64,000 nt of DNA. It comes from Leisingera sp. ANG-M7. Its GTDB lineage: Bacteria; Pseudomonadota; Alphaproteobacteria; Rhodobacterales; Rhodobacteraceae. The stretch lies in the NCBI RefSeq assembly GCF_000813965.1, contig NZ_JWLI01000008.1:62001-126000 (forward strand), given 5' to 3'. The position numbers and the translations under genes were made by a program. A model generated the notes under the pieces. It was not told where the DNA came from. It saw only the letters and a list, made by a program, of their open reading frames with translations, and did not search any database. Shown piece by piece: positions 37,953-49,354 of this stretch (its first letter is position 1; the number at the start of each line of letters is the position of its first letter).

Positions 37953-38627
37953 ATGACATTTTCGCTTGTGGCGCGCTGCGCGGAAACGGGCATGTTCGGG
38001 GTGGCGATTTCGTCCTCCTCGCCGGCGGTGGCGGCGCGCTGTTCCTTTGCGCGGGCGGGTGTTGGTGCGGTCGCAAGCCAGAATGTGACCGACCCAAGTC
38101 TCGGTCCCCTGGCACTCGACCTGATGGAGCAGGGCTTGAGCGCGGCTGAGGCGGTGGCGGAGATTCAGCGGCGCGGCAGGTTCATTGAATACCGGCAAGT
38201 GCTGGCCGTAGACAAAAGCGGCGGCACTGCCATTCACTCCGGACCGAACTCTCTGGGCATCTGGACGCAGGCAGAAGGCCAGGATGTGGCCTCGGGCGGC
38301 AACTTGCTGGCCAACGATGGCGTCTGCCAGGCCATTGTGGACGGGTTCGCGGCTTCAACCGGCCATCTTGGCGACCGGCTGATTGCCTCCATGCGGGCCG
38401 GGCTGGCGGCAGGCGGCGAGGCCGGGCCGGTGCATTCGGCAGGCATGAAAATCGTCGACAAGGTGAGCTGGCCTGTGGCCGACCTGCGCTGCGATTGGTC
38501 TGAGGACTGCCCGATCGAGAACATTGCCATGGCCTGGGACATCTACAAGCCGCAGCTGGATGCCTACGTCCAGCGCGCGCTCGACCCGCGCGAGGCGCCG
38601 TCCTACGGCGTGCCGGGCGACGAATAA
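37953..38627 (+). CDS. DUF1028 protein, Ntn-hydrolase-like
   Basis: A 224-residue DUF1028 protein (TFSLVARCAETGMFGVAISSSSPAVAARCSFARAGVGAVASQNVTDPSLGPLALDLMEQGLSAAEAV...GGNLLANDGVCQAIVDGF). The family resembles Ntn hydrolases and often lies near RidA and amide-hydrolysing enzymes. AGGAGG precedes the start region. The substrate is unknown. Confidence 0.85.
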   Translation: MTFSLVARCAETGMFGVAISSSSPAVAARCSFARAGVGAVASQNVTDPSLGPLALDLMEQGLSAAEAVAEIQRRGRFIEYRQVLAVDKSGGTAIHSGPNSLGIWTQAEGQDVASGGNLLANDGVCQAIVDGFAASTGHLGDRLIASMRAGLAAGGEAGPVHSAGMKIVDKVSWPVADLRCDWSEDCPIENIAMAWDIYKPQLDAYVQRALDPREAPSYGVPGDE

Positions 38628-38641
38628 TCAGGAGAGAGACG

Positions 38642-40138
38642 ATGCTGGACTATACACTGGATGATTGGAAATCCCGGGCGGCGGCTCTTTCTTTCCGCAG
38701 TCAGGCCTTTATTGACGGCAAGTTCATAGATGCGGCCTCGGGCAGGACATTTGCCAGCGTGAATCCGGCAACGGGCGAGGTGCTGGCGCAGGTTGCCGAA
38801 TGCGATGAAGAGGACGTGAACAGCGCCGTTGCGGCGGGCCGCAGGGCGTTTGAGGATGGGCGCTGGTCGCGGATAGCGCCGGGGGCCCGCAAGGCAGTGA
38901 TGCTGAAACTGGCGGACCTGATCCGGGAAAATCTGGAGGAGATGGCGCTGCTGGACAGCCTGGACATGGGCAAGCTGGTGACCGATGCGGCCACCATCGA
39001 CGCGCCCGGGTCTGCGCATTTCTTCCAGTGGTACGCTGAGGCCATCGACAAGGTCTATGACGAGGTGGCGCCGACCGGGCCCGGCGATCTGGCGTTGGTC
39101 AGCCGCGTGCCGTTGGGCGTGGTCGGGGCTGTAACACCCTGGAACTTCCCGCTGGATATGGCGACCTGGAAAGCGGCTGCGGCATTGGCGGCCGGCAACT
39201 CGGTTGTTTTGAAACCGGCGGAACAGTCACCTTTGTCGGCGCTGCGGCTGGCGGAACTGGCGGCAGAGGCCGGTGTGCCGGACGGCGTCTTCAACGTGGT
39301 GCCGGGCTATGGCGCAACCGCGGGCAAGGCGCTGGGTCTTCATATGGATGTGGACTGCCTTGCCTTCACGGGTTCTACCGCAGTCGGCAAGATGTTCATG
39401 CAGTATTCCGGGCAGTCGAACCTGAAGCAGGTCTGGCCCGAAACCGGCGGCAAGAGCCCCAACCTGGTGTTTGCGGATTGCGAGGATCTGGACACGGCTG
39501 CCGACATGGCTGCCTTTGGAATCTTCTTCAATCAGGGGGAGGTCTGCTCGGCCAACTCGCGGCTCTATGTGGAGCGCTCGATCAAGGATGCCTTTGTCGA
39601 GAAGCTGATTGCCCGCGCCGAGGCGACCCAGCCGGGTGATCCGCTGGATCCGGCCTCGAAAATGGGTGCCATCGTAGATGAGAAGCAGACCGAGGGAATC
39701 ATGCGCTTTGTCGAGGCAGGCAAAGCCTCGGCCAATCTGGTGGCAGGCGGCGAGCGGGTGACCGTTGATGGCAAGGGCTGTTTCGTGCAGCCGACGATCT
39801 TTGACGACGTGAGCCACGACAACCCGCTGGCCAGGGATGAGATCTTTGGCCCGGTGCTGTCGGTCATTCCGTTCGACAGCGAGGAGGAGGCGGTCGCCAT
39901 GGCCAATGACTCGATCTATGGGCTGGCGGCGTCGGTCTGGACCGACAACCTCAGCCGCGCTTGCCGGGTGGCAGACAAGCTGCAGGTTGGCACCGTTTCG
40001 GTCAATACAGTAGACGCTTTGTCAGCTCAGACACCGTTTGGGGGCATGAAACAGTCGGGCTTCGGGCGCGACTTGTCGCTGCACAGCTTGGAAAAATACA
40101 CTGCACTGAAAACCACTTGGATCAAATACCGGGCTTGA
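38642..40138 (+). CDS. NAD(P)-dependent aldehyde dehydrogenase
   Basis: A 498-residue aldehyde dehydrogenase of the PuuC/betaine-aldehyde type. Catalytic Cys in FFNQGEVCSANSRLYVERS (about residue 302), catalytic Glu in KQVWPETGGKSPNLVF (about 268), cofactor-site Asn in VTPWNFPLDMATWKAAAALAAGN, and GFGRDLSLHSLEKYTALKTTW at the end. Probably oxidises an aldehyde from amine breakdown to the acid. AGGAGAGAG precedes the ATG; 14 bases after DUF1028. Confidence 0.9.
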   Translation: MLDYTLDDWKSRAAALSFRSQAFIDGKFIDAASGRTFASVNPATGEVLAQVAECDEEDVNSAVAAGRRAFEDGRWSRIAPGARKAVMLKLADLIRENLEEMALLDSLDMGKLVTDAATIDAPGSAHFFQWYAEAIDKVYDEVAPTGPGDLALVSRVPLGVVGAVTPWNFPLDMATWKAAAALAAGNSVVLKPAEQSPLSALRLAELAAEAGVPDGVFNVVPGYGATAGKALGLHMDVDCLAFTGSTAVGKMFMQYSGQSNLKQVWPETGGKSPNLVFADCEDLDTAADMAAFGIFFNQGEVCSANSRLYVERSIKDAFVEKLIARAEATQPGDPLDPASKMGAIVDEKQTEGIMRFVEAGKASANLVAGGERVTVDGKGCFVQPTIFDDVSHDNPLARDEIFGPVLSVIPFDSEEEAVAMANDSIYGLAASVWTDNLSRACRVADKLQVGTVSVNTVDALSAQTPFGGMKQSGFGRDLSLHSLEKYTALKTTWIKYRA

Positions 40139-40171
40139 TCGGGCCGGTCCTGCTCCGGCATAGTTGCTGAC

Positions 40172-41116
40172 ATGCCTTTGCGTTTCACCTTGCGCCAGCT
40201 GGAGTATTTCGTCGCCGTCGGCGAGGCCGGGTCCATTGCCCTGGCCTCGGAGAAGGTGAATGTGTCCTCGCCTTCGATCTCTGCAGCGGTGTCGCAGCTG
40301 GAAAATGAATTCGGCCTGCAGCTGTTTGTGCGCAAGCACGCGCAGGGCTTGTCGCTGACCCAGGCCGGGCATCAGTTCATGGATCAGGCACGCGCGGTTC
40401 TGTATGAGGCCGGGGCGCTCAGCCGGCTGGCGGACAATATCTCGGGCTTCGTGCAGGGGCCCTTGTCGGTGGGATGCCTGCTAACCTTTGCCCAGCTGAT
40501 TGTGCCGGGCCTGCGCCGCCAGTTCGAGGCGCTCTATCCCGCCGTCACCATAAGCCAGACGGAGCGCGATCAGGCCGGGCTGATCGACCTGATCCGCCAG
40601 GCGCGCATTGACGTGGCGCTGACCTATGACCTGAATATCCCTGCGGATCTGACATTCAACGCGCTGGCGGAACTGCCGCCCTATGCCTTGTTGAGCGAGG
40701 ATCACCCGTTGGCGGACCGCGCAAGTGTCACTGTGGACGACCTGGCTGCGCATCCGATGGTGCTGCTGGATCTGCCGCTGAGTGCCGAGTACTTCCTTTC
40801 GTTTTTTGAAGACGCCGGAGTTACACCGCAGATTGCCGAGCGCACCCGCGACATGGCGGTGATGCGCGGGCTGGTGGCAAACGGCTTTGGCTATTCCATT
40901 GCCAATATCCGTCCAGTGACAGACATGGCGCCGGACGGGCGCAAACTGAAGTTCGTGCCAATCGAAGGCAAGCTGCGCCCTATGCGGATGGGGCTGCTGA
41001 CGGCTGAAGGTGCTGAGAACGTTCTAACCGTCAAAACCTTCATCAACTACTGCCAGGAGCGGATCACTGACGGCAGCGTGCCTGGCATCCGCATCGGGGA
41101 CGGCGGCGGCGCTTAG
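40172..41116 (+). CDS. LysR-family regulator
   Basis: A 314-residue LysR-type transcription factor: N-terminal helix-turn-helix (TLRQLEYFVAVGEAGSIALASEKVNVSSPSISAAVSQLENEFGLQLFVRKHAQGLSLTQAG) and a periplasmic-binding-like effector domain (about residues 92-300). It lies between the aldehyde dehydrogenase and the flavoprotein and may regulate them. No clear TN11A operator stands out. Confidence 0.92.
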   Translation: MPLRFTLRQLEYFVAVGEAGSIALASEKVNVSSPSISAAVSQLENEFGLQLFVRKHAQGLSLTQAGHQFMDQARAVLYEAGALSRLADNISGFVQGPLSVGCLLTFAQLIVPGLRRQFEALYPAVTISQTERDQAGLIDLIRQARIDVALTYDLNIPADLTFNALAELPPYALLSEDHPLADRASVTVDDLAAHPMVLLDLPLSAEYFLSFFEDAGVTPQIAERTRDMAVMRGLVANGFGYSIANIRPVTDMAPDGRKLKFVPIEGKLRPMRMGLLTAEGAENVLTVKTFINYCQERITDGSVPGIRIGDGGGA

Positions 41117-41208
41117 GCGGCGGCTAATCAATGCTTCCGTAAGCGCAACTTTCGCCTTTGGGCCGGTCCTGTACCTTTGTGGGGCTCTTGCACCGAAGGA
41201 GATGGAAA

Positions 41209-43278
41209 TTGCGCGATCCCCGTTATGATATTCTGTTCGAGCCGATGAAGATCGGCCCGCTCACCGCCAAGAACCGCTTTTACCAGGTGCCCCACTGCAA
41301 CGGCGGCGGCTACCGGGACCCCTCTGCGGCGGCAGCGATGCGGGGCATCAAGGCCGAGGGCGGCTGGGGCGTGATCTTCACCGAACAGTGCGAGATGCAT
41401 CACACCTCGGAAATCACACCCTTCATCGAACTGCGCCTGTGGGAGGATAAAGACATCCCGCAGCTCAGGAAGATGTCGGAGCGGATGAAGACCCACGGCG
41501 CGCTGGCCGGGATCCAGCTGGCCTATTCCGGAATCAACGGCCCGAACCTTTACTCCAAGGAGGTGCCGCTGGCGCCCTCTGCGCTGCCGATCCGCACCTT
41601 CACCAATGACCCGGTGCAGGCCCGTGCGCTGGACAGGCAGGATATCAAGGACCTGCGCCGCTGGTTCGTGAATGCGGCGAAACGGTCAAAGGAAGCCGGG
41701 TTCGACCTGATCTGCCTGTATGGCGCGCATGGGTTCGGTATCTTCCAGCACTTCCTGAGCCGGGCGACGAACCAGCGGTCGGATGAATACGGCGGCAGTC
41801 TGGAGAACCGGGCGCGGTTCAGCCAGGAAGTGATTGCGGACATGCGCGACGCCGTGGGCGATACCATGGCAATCACCCTGCGGGTTTCGCTGGACGAGAC
41901 CATCGGGGAACTGGGTTTCTCCAACGCCGAGGTGCGCGATTACATCGAGATGAACAAAAACCTGCCGGACCTGTGGGACCTGGCGCAGGGCACTTGGGAG
42001 GATTGTTCCGGCCCGTCCCGTTTCAAGGAGGAAGCTGCGCAGGAACAGCTGGTGCGCGGCATTCATGAGCTGACCGATAAGCCCATCGTCGGTGTCGGCC
42101 GCTTCACCAGCCCGGATGTGATGGCCAAGATGGTTAAATCCGGCACGCTCGATTTCATCGGCTGTGCGCGGCCTTCGATTGCCGATCCTTTCTTGCCGAA
42201 GAAGATCGAGGAAGGCCGGATCGAGGATATCCGTGAATGCATCGGCTGCAACATCTGCATTACCGGCGACATGACCATGTCGATCAGCCGCTGCACCCAA
42301 AATCCGACCTTCATGGAGGAATGGCGCAAGGGCTGGCATCCGGAGAAGATGAACACCAAGGGCGAAAGCTCCAACGTGCTGGTTGTCGGCTCAGGCCCGG
42401 CAGGCCTGGAAGCCGCCTGGGCGCTGTGCCGCCGCGGCTATGACGTGGCGGTGGCCGAGGCGAAGGACGTGATCGGCGGTCGCGTGACCCGCGAACGCAC
42501 ATTGCCGGGCCTCAATGCCTGGGGCCGTGTGGTGGACTACCGCGACTACCAGCTGAGCCAGCGCCCGAATGTGGAGATCTACCGCGAAAGCCCGCTGGAT
42601 GCGGACAGCATTCTGGAGTTCGGCTTTGAGAACATCTGTATCGCCACCGGTTCCACCTGGCGCCGGGACGGGGTTTCCCGCCAGCATGTGGTGCCGATGC
42701 CGATTGGTGAGGGTGCAAAGGTCTATACCCCCGACGATCTGATGGATGGCACCATCCCCGAAGGCCGCGTGGTGGTCTATGACGACGACCACTATTACAT
42801 GGGCGGCGTTCTGGCCGAACTGCTGGCCTCCAAAGGTGCGCAGGTAACGCTGGTCACGCCCTCGGCTTTTGTCAGCGACTGGACCAACAACACGCTGGAA
42901 CAGGTTGCCATTCATCCGCGCCTTGTTGAGGCCGGGGTGGAGATCGTGCTGAACCGCGGGGTGACGGAAATCCACCCGGGCCATGTGGTCAGCAATTGCA
43001 CTTACACGGACCGCACCTGGAACATCGAGGCGGATGCGGTTGTGATGGTCGCCTCGCGCACCGGCAACGACAGCATCTACGAGGATCTGCGCGCCCGCGA
43101 GGCGGAATGGGCGGACGCCGGCATCAAGTCGGTCAAGATCATCGGCGACGCCAGTGCGCCGGGTCCGATTGCCTGGGCGACCTATGCAGGCCACCGCTAT
43201 GCGCGGGAGCTCGACGGCCCGGATATCGGCGATGCACTGCCTTTCCGCCGCGAGATCACCGAGCTGGCCGTGGACTGA
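41209..43278 (+). CDS. Dimethylamine/trimethylamine dehydrogenase-like FMN/4Fe-4S oxidoreductase
   Basis: A 689-residue member of the trimethylamine dehydrogenase family, which N-demethylates amines. N-terminal FMN barrel with Cys30 (FYQVPHC), the covalent flavin site of the family; Gln60 (FTEQCEM) where trimethylamine dehydrogenase has Tyr60 and dimethylamine dehydrogenase has Gln; CIGCNIC-N11-C for the 4Fe-4S cluster; GCARPSIADPF; then ADP- and FAD-like domains (VLVVGSGPAGLEAAWAL). The Trp355 equivalent is lost, so the substrate may differ. Start is TTG 41,209 with AAGGAG at good spacing. Confidence 0.85.
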   Translation: MRDPRYDILFEPMKIGPLTAKNRFYQVPHCNGGGYRDPSAAAAMRGIKAEGGWGVIFTEQCEMHHTSEITPFIELRLWEDKDIPQLRKMSERMKTHGALAGIQLAYSGINGPNLYSKEVPLAPSALPIRTFTNDPVQARALDRQDIKDLRRWFVNAAKRSKEAGFDLICLYGAHGFGIFQHFLSRATNQRSDEYGGSLENRARFSQEVIADMRDAVGDTMAITLRVSLDETIGELGFSNAEVRDYIEMNKNLPDLWDLAQGTWEDCSGPSRFKEEAAQEQLVRGIHELTDKPIVGVGRFTSPDVMAKMVKSGTLDFIGCARPSIADPFLPKKIEEGRIEDIRECIGCNICITGDMTMSISRCTQNPTFMEEWRKGWHPEKMNTKGESSNVLVVGSGPAGLEAAWALCRRGYDVAVAEAKDVIGGRVTRERTLPGLNAWGRVVDYRDYQLSQRPNVEIYRESPLDADSILEFGFENICIATGSTWRRDGVSRQHVVPMPIGEGAKVYTPDDLMDGTIPEGRVVVYDDDHYYMGGVLAELLASKGAQVTLVTPSAFVSDWTNNTLEQVAIHPRLVEAGVEIVLNRGVTEIHPGHVVSNCTYTDRTWNIEADAVVMVASRTGNDSIYEDLRAREAEWADAGIKSVKIIGDASAPGPIAWATYAGHRYARELDGPDIGDALPFRREITELAVD

Positions 43279-43280
43279 CA

Positions 43281-44420
43281 ATGACAGCGACGCTGGACAT
43301 ACTGGAGCGGCTGACCGGGTTCGACACGGTCAGCCGCAATTCCAATTTGGAGCTTGCCGCCTATGCGGAGGGTTTCCTGATTGAGCGCGGATTTGCTGTG
43401 ATGCGGCTGCCGTCGCCGGATGGCGCCAAGACCGGGCTTTACGCCGAGAAAGGCCCGGCGGGGCAGGGAGTCCTGCTGTCTGCCCACACCGATGTGGTGC
43501 CCGTGGATGGGCAGCATTGGACCCGCGACCCCTTCCGGCTGACCCGGGACGGAGACCGCGTCTATGGCCGCGGAACCACTGATATGAAGGGCTATGCCGC
43601 CAGTGCTTTGGCGTTGGCAGACCGGGCGGCGAAGGCAGATCTGAAAGAACCGCTGAAGATCGTGCTGTCCTACGACGAGGAGGTCGGCTGTGTCGGGATC
43701 CAAGAGATGCTGGAACGCCTGGCGCCGCTGATCGGCCAGCCGCGGGCCTGTTTCGTGGGGGAGCCAACAGGGATGGAAGTCGCCATCGGGCACAAGGGCA
43801 AGGCTGCCTTGCGTGCGGTGTGCCATGGTGAAGCCGGCCATTCTGCCCTGGCGCCGAATTTCACCAATGCATTGCACTTGGCCGGGGATTTCTTGGCTGA
43901 ACTGCGTGCGCTGCAACAGGATTTTGCCGCCAATGGCGCGCGGGATGCGGCGTATGCGGTGCCGTACTCCACCGTGCATGTTGGCAAGATGAACGGCGGC
44001 ACCGCGCTCAACATCGTGCCGGACCGTGCGGAACTGACATTTGAGTACCGGCATCTGGCGGCCGACCGCGGTGCGGACATTCTGGCCCGCATACAGGCCG
44101 CCGCCGAACAGATCAGCAGCCGTTACCCGGTTGAGGCCCGTATCGAGGTGGAGCAGTACAACGCTTATCCCGGCCTGGACGTGCCTGCAGACAGCCCAAT
44201 CGTCCCTTTTGCGCAGAAACTCGCCCAGAGCAATACCGCCGCCAAGGTCGCCTTTGGCACAGAGGCCGGGTTCTTTGACCAGCTGGGTGTGCCCACTGTG
44301 GTCTGCGGTCCGGGCTCGATGGAGGGGCAGGGGCACAAACCTGACGAATATCTGGAGCTGAGCCAGCTTGCCGCCTGCGACGCCATGATGGACCGGATTC
44401 TGGACGATTTGACAACTTGA
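43281..44420 (+). CDS. ArgE/DapE-like M20 metallo-amidohydrolase
   Basis: A 379-residue zinc hydrolase of the acetylornithine deacetylase type. Metal ligands and catalytic residues visible: SAHTDVVPVDGQHW, YGRGTTDMKGYAA, SYDEEVGCVG, GEPTGMEVAIGHKGKAAL, and GPGSMEGQGHKPDE. The ATG follows the flavoprotein stop by two bases, so they are cotranscribed. It more probably removes an acyl group in this catabolic pathway than makes arginine (inference). Confidence 0.85.
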   Translation: MTATLDILERLTGFDTVSRNSNLELAAYAEGFLIERGFAVMRLPSPDGAKTGLYAEKGPAGQGVLLSAHTDVVPVDGQHWTRDPFRLTRDGDRVYGRGTTDMKGYAASALALADRAAKADLKEPLKIVLSYDEEVGCVGIQEMLERLAPLIGQPRACFVGEPTGMEVAIGHKGKAALRAVCHGEAGHSALAPNFTNALHLAGDFLAELRALQQDFAANGARDAAYAVPYSTVHVGKMNGGTALNIVPDRAELTFEYRHLAADRGADILARIQAAAEQISSRYPVEARIEVEQYNAYPGLDVPADSPIVPFAQKLAQSNTAAKVAFGTEAGFFDQLGVPTVVCGPGSMEGQGHKPDEYLELSQLAACDAMMDRILDDLTT

Positions 44421-44794
44421 GAAACACGGCACGGCAATGGCCGCCTGACTTGATGCCCCCGGGCGGATCGGCGCGGTAACAATTGCCGAGGCCATTTACC
44501 TGGTCGCCCGGCCTGTGTCCGGCCGGCAAGTTTCCGTTCAGCGCGGGGAATTGCGTTGGTGGATAGCTGGTGGTGATCCGGCTGACCGCGTCCCTTGCCA
44601 TCTTGCGAAACCGGCAGGCCAGAGCTGGGGCAAACCAGCCGCAGCATCTTCTGAAGTTCTTTCTAAGGCACTGGCTGAGCTGCATTTTAAAAGGTTAGGC
44701 AGAGACTAACATTTGCTGAGGGAGTCAATTCTTAAAGCAGCCCTCCGCCCTTCTTATGCTGGATTTAACGAAACGCGGCAGAGGGGAGGCGCAA
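44421..44794. other. Non-coding region upstream of ABC importer genes
   Basis: About 374 bases without a supported gene; an in-frame ATG at 44,756 lies here but lacks a Shine-Dalgarno. Expected to hold the importer promoter; I see no clear operator. Confidence 0.5.
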
Positions 44795-45885
<1,091 letters not shown>

Positions 45886-45886
<1 letters not shown>

Positions 45887-46815
45887 TGGCAGCAGGCGCA
45901 GCAAGCGGCGGGTCAGCCCGCGCAGATACATACAAGGACGCCCGCGGCTGGCTGCTGCTGCCGTCCTGGGCGGTGCTCGGCATCTTTGTGCTTGGTCCCG
46001 TCTGCATGATGCTGATCTATTCCTTCCTGACCAAGGAATTCCGGGGCGGGGTGATTTGGGAGCCTTCTCTCGCGGCCTATGATCAGTTCTTCTTTGACCG
46101 CGGGCTGTTCGGGGATGAGCCGCCCACGATCGAATGGACCTATATCACCATCTTCTGGCGTTCGATCTGGCAGGCCGGCGCTGCGACGCTGCTCAGCCTT
46201 CTGATCGGCTTCCCGACCGCCTATTTCATCGCCACGCGGCCGGAACACGTGCGCCCCGTCTGGGTGTTCCTGATCACCATCCCCTATTGGGTGAACCTGC
46301 TGATCCGTACTGTCAGCATGAAGTTCCTGCTGCGCGACCAAGGGCCGCTGAATGATTTCCTGATCGGCACCGGGTTGATCGACAATCCCATTCACATCGT
46401 CAACACCAACTTTGCGGTGCAGCTGGGCCTGTTCTACTCCTACCTGCCGTTCATGGTACTGCCGGTCTATGCTGCGGTGGAACGCTACAACTTCTCGCTG
46501 TCTGAGGCAGCGGCGGATCTTTACGCCAGCAAATGGACCACCCTGCGCCGAATCGTGCTGCCCGCGGTGAAACCGGGTGTGGTGGCGGGCTGCATTCTGG
46601 TGTTCGTCCCCTCGATGGGCTCTTTCCTGGCGCCGGATCTGTTGGGCGGCGCCAAGAACTTCATGATCGGCTCCCTGATTGAGGAGCAGTTCAAGGGCAA
46701 CGCAGGCAACTGGCCGTTCGGTGCCGCCGCCTCGATGATCCTGCTGACCATGGTGCTGATCATCCTGATGTTCTCTGCCCGCCAGCAGGCCAAAGCAGAC
46801 AAGGCAGGGGGCTGA
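45886..46815 (+). CDS. ABC importer permease, PotB-type
   Basis: A 309-residue inner-membrane protein with about six membrane segments (SWAVLGIFVLGPVCMMLIYSFL; AGAATLLSLLIGFPTAYFIAT...) and the EAA loop SEAAADLYASKWTTLRRIVLPAVKPGVVAG that contacts the ATPase. Start overlaps potA stop (TGATG). Confidence 0.92.
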
Positions 46816-46818
46816 GCC

Positions 46819-47628
46819 ATGGCGCATGTGAATGAAAATATCAAATCCTACAGGGGCTTCCGCTCCATAACCCTGCTTTGCCTGGTGGTCCTGTACGCGC
46901 CGCTGGTGATTGTCACCATCTACAGCTTCAACGCTTCCCAATCGATCACCAACTGGGAGGGGATCAGCCTCCGCTGGTACGCCGATGTGTTCACCGGGCC
47001 GGAAAGCGAGAAGTTCAAGGTTGCTGCCTTCAACAGCTTCACCATCGCCATTATCGCGGCCACGGCGAGCACAGCAATTGCGACCCTCGCGGCAACCGCC
47101 ATGGTCCGGGGCGGCAATTTCAAACTGCGGACCGTGTCTTTCGGCCTGATCTCATTGCCACTGATGGTGCCGGAGATCGTGACCGCCGTTGCCACGCTGA
47201 TCTTTTTCAACGCGATCGGCTTCACCCGCGGCTACATGACCATTCTGGTGGCCCATATCGCCTTTTGCATCCCGTTTGCCTATCTGCCGATTTCTGCCCG
47301 GATGCAGGGGATCGAGGACAGTTTCGAGCAGGCGGCGATGGATCTGTATGCCACCCGGCGGCAGGCCTTCACCAGGATCCTTATGCCGCTGATGGCGCCG
47401 GGCATCATCTCCGGCTTCCTCTTGGCCTTCATCGTCAGCTTGGATGACTTCATCATCACCAATTTCGTCAAGGGTGCAGGTGTCGAGACCCTGCCCACCG
47501 CGATCTTCGGCTCGGTCAAGCAGGGCATCAAACCCAACATCATGGCGATCTCGACCATGTTGCTGAGCATCTCAATCGTGATGGTCACCATCAGCTACTT
47601 CGTCAGCAAATCCGATAACACAAAATGA
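46819..47628 (+). CDS. ABC importer permease, PotC-type
   Basis: A 269-residue membrane protein with six predicted segments and an EAA loop ([34 protein letters not shown]). It pairs with the PotB-type permease, three bases upstream. Confidence 0.92.
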   Translation: MAHVNENIKSYRGFRSITLLCLVVLYAPLVIVTIYSFNASQSITNWEGISLRWYADVFTGPESEKFKVAAFNSFTIAIIAATASTAIATLAATAMVRGGNFKLRTVSFGLISLPLMVPEIVTAVATLIFFNAIGFTRGYMTILVAHIAFCIPFAYLPISARMQGIEDSFEQAAMDLYATRRQAFTRILMPLMAPGIISGFLLAFIVSLDDFIITNFVKGAGVETLPTAIFGSVKQGIKPNIMAISTMLLSISIVMVTISYFVSKSDNTK

Positions 47629-47648
47629 TCCAACCTGGAGGGAAACAC

Positions 47649-48686
47649 ATGAAAAACCTGCTGAAATCCAGCTCCGCAGCCCTTGCACTGAGTGTTGCTG
47701 CCAACGCCGCCGCCGCCGAGGGCAAACTGGTGCTGTACCATTGGTTCGAATACATGCCGCAGGAGGTGCTGGACAAGTTCACTGCCGAGACCGGCATTGA
47801 GGTGACCATGGACACCTACGATTCCAATGAATCGATGCTGGCAACGCTGAAGGCCGGCGGTATTGGCACTTACGATGTGGCTGTACCGGGCGACTACATG
47901 GTCAACATCATGGCGGGTGAGGGCCTGCTGGACACCATCGCTGACGGCGAACTGGCAAATAAAGGCAACATCGCCCCGGAATGGGCCGACCCCAGCTTTG
48001 ACCCGGGCCGCGCCTCCTCGATCCCCTACCAGTGGGGATCCACCTCCTTCGCGGTCAACCGGGACGCCTACAGCGGCGATATCCAGACCACTGCCATTCT
48101 GTTTGAGCCCCCGGCAGAGCTGTCGGGCAAGATCAACATGCTGGACAGCCAGGGCGAAGTGATGGCGATGGCCTCTCTGCATATGGGCATCCCGCAGTGC
48201 TCCACCGACAGGGAGCAGCTGAAGGCGCTGAATGCCATGCTGCAGGACGCCAAGCAGCATTGGGCGTCTTTCAACTCGGACACCGCCAAAGAGGTTCTGG
48301 TGTCAGGCGATGCGGCTGTCGGGCAGATCTACGACGGTTTCGCTGCGAAGGCGCGTGAGGAAGGCGCCAATGTGGAATACGCCTATCCGACCCAGGGCTA
48401 TGTTGCCTGGATGGACAATGTTGTGCTGCTGAAAGACGCGCCAAACCGGGAAAACGCGCTGAAGTTCATGGATTTCCTGCTGGAGCCTGAAAACATCGCC
48501 GCAGTCACGAACTATGCGCAGTATAATGCCGGGGTGACCGGCGTGAGCGAACATCTCGATCCATCGCTGGCCGCGCAGCCGGAAAAGAACCCCCATGCAA
48601 ATGCGGGTGAGGGCGTGTTCATCGAGGTCTGCAACCAGGAAACCCAAGCGGTCTATGATCAGATCTGGACCAACCTGAAGAAGTGA
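47649..48686 (+). CDS. ABC importer periplasmic binding protein, PotD/PotF-type
   Basis: A 345-residue solute-binding protein with a signal peptide (MKNLLKSSSAALALSVAANAAAA) and the family start GKLVLYHWFEYMPQEVLDKFTAETGIEVTMDTYDSNESML. It resembles polyamine-binding proteins (AVPGDYMVNIM; QWGSTSFAVN); ligand may be a polyamine or related amine. ATG 47,649 is preceded by GGAGGG. A strong stem follows at 48,711. Confidence 0.9.
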   Translation: MKNLLKSSSAALALSVAANAAAAEGKLVLYHWFEYMPQEVLDKFTAETGIEVTMDTYDSNESMLATLKAGGIGTYDVAVPGDYMVNIMAGEGLLDTIADGELANKGNIAPEWADPSFDPGRASSIPYQWGSTSFAVNRDAYSGDIQTTAILFEPPAELSGKINMLDSQGEVMAMASLHMGIPQCSTDREQLKALNAMLQDAKQHWASFNSDTAKEVLVSGDAAVGQIYDGFAAKAREEGANVEYAYPTQGYVAWMDNVVLLKDAPNRENALKFMDFLLEPENIAAVTNYAQYNAGVTGVSEHLDPSLAAQPEKNPHANAGEGVFIEVCNQETQAVYDQIWTNLKK

Positions 48687-48710
48687 TGCCCCTGTTTACG
48701 GCCAAGACAA

Positions 48711-48739
48711 CTGCCCCGGGCCCTGAGTGCCCGGGGCAG
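48711..48739 (+). terminator. Stem-loop after the PotD-type gene
   Basis: CTGCCCCGGG-N9-CCCGGGGCAG is a perfect 10-bp stem 25 bases after the stop. No long T tract follows, so termination may be weak or rely on other factors. Confidence 0.6.
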
Positions 48740-48865
48740 CGTGAGCCGTAGATCCTAGCCTGAACCACTGCCTCCGGAGCTGTTTCGCAGACGCTTGGAA
48801 AGTGCCTGGCGCCATAGCCAGTCCTGCTCAAGATTTAAATACGACTTTACAATACTTATTTATTG

Positions 48866-48890
48866 ATACATGAATGCGGCGTGCATGTAT
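48866..48890. promoter_or_regulatory. Inverted repeat upstream of truncated haemoglobin gene
   Basis: ATACATG-N11-CATGTAT is a perfect inverted repeat ending just before the GGAGAGG Shine-Dalgarno. A CATGTAT unit also occurs at the NO-reductase promoter (54,255), so a shared NO-responsive or anaerobic regulator is possible. It is not a standard FNR site (TTGAT-N4-ATCAA). Confidence 0.4.
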
Positions 48891-48901
48891 GGAGAGGTGC
48901 C

Positions 48902-49321
48902 ATGAAGGATTCGCCGCACAAGCAGCCTTGGTTGTTCGAGGTGACAGCCGATGAGATCGCCTTGGTTGTCGCCCGTTTTTATTCCCGGGTCCGCGCGGAT
49001 GCTGTTCTGGGGCCGGTGTTCAATGCCGCGGTCACTGACTGGCCGGAACATGAGGTGCGCATCGCTGCCTTCTGGCGCGGGGCAATCCTGCGCGAGCCTG
49101 GATATTCGGGCAATCCGATGCAGGTTCACCTGGCCAATCCGGAGATCCGGCCGGAACATTTCACGATCTGGCTGGCCTTGTTCCGCGACACCGCGGAGCG
49201 GGAGCTGAAGCCGGAGACTGCCCAGGCCTTTGCCGCCTTGGCGGACAGGATTGGCAAGGGTTTGTCCTACGGGCTGGAAAACTTCCGGCGCGAGGCGGAT
49301 GCGCCGCCGGTGCTGACATGA
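48902..49321 (+). CDS. Group III truncated haemoglobin
   Basis: A 139-residue trHbP/group III globin thought to bind O2 or NO. Seen: LVVARFYSRVRADAVLGPVFNAAVTDWPEHEVRIAAFWRGAILREPGYSGNP, proximal His in MQVHLANPEIRPEHFTIWLALF. Neighbours are NO- and oxygen-related, which suggests NO detoxification or delivery. ATG 48,902 has GGAGAGG. Confidence 0.9.
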   Translation: MKDSPHKQPWLFEVTADEIALVVARFYSRVRADAVLGPVFNAAVTDWPEHEVRIAAFWRGAILREPGYSGNPMQVHLANPEIRPEHFTIWLALFRDTAERELKPETAQAFAALADRIGKGLSYGLENFRREADAPPVLT

Positions 49322-49354
49322 CCCGGGGTGCGTGTTGTGCAGAGGATAGCTGAC

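Noticed and set aside
43197-44495. 432-codon reverse frame opposite the M20 hydrolase
   Set aside because: Shadow; the forward frame carries all metal-binding motifs.
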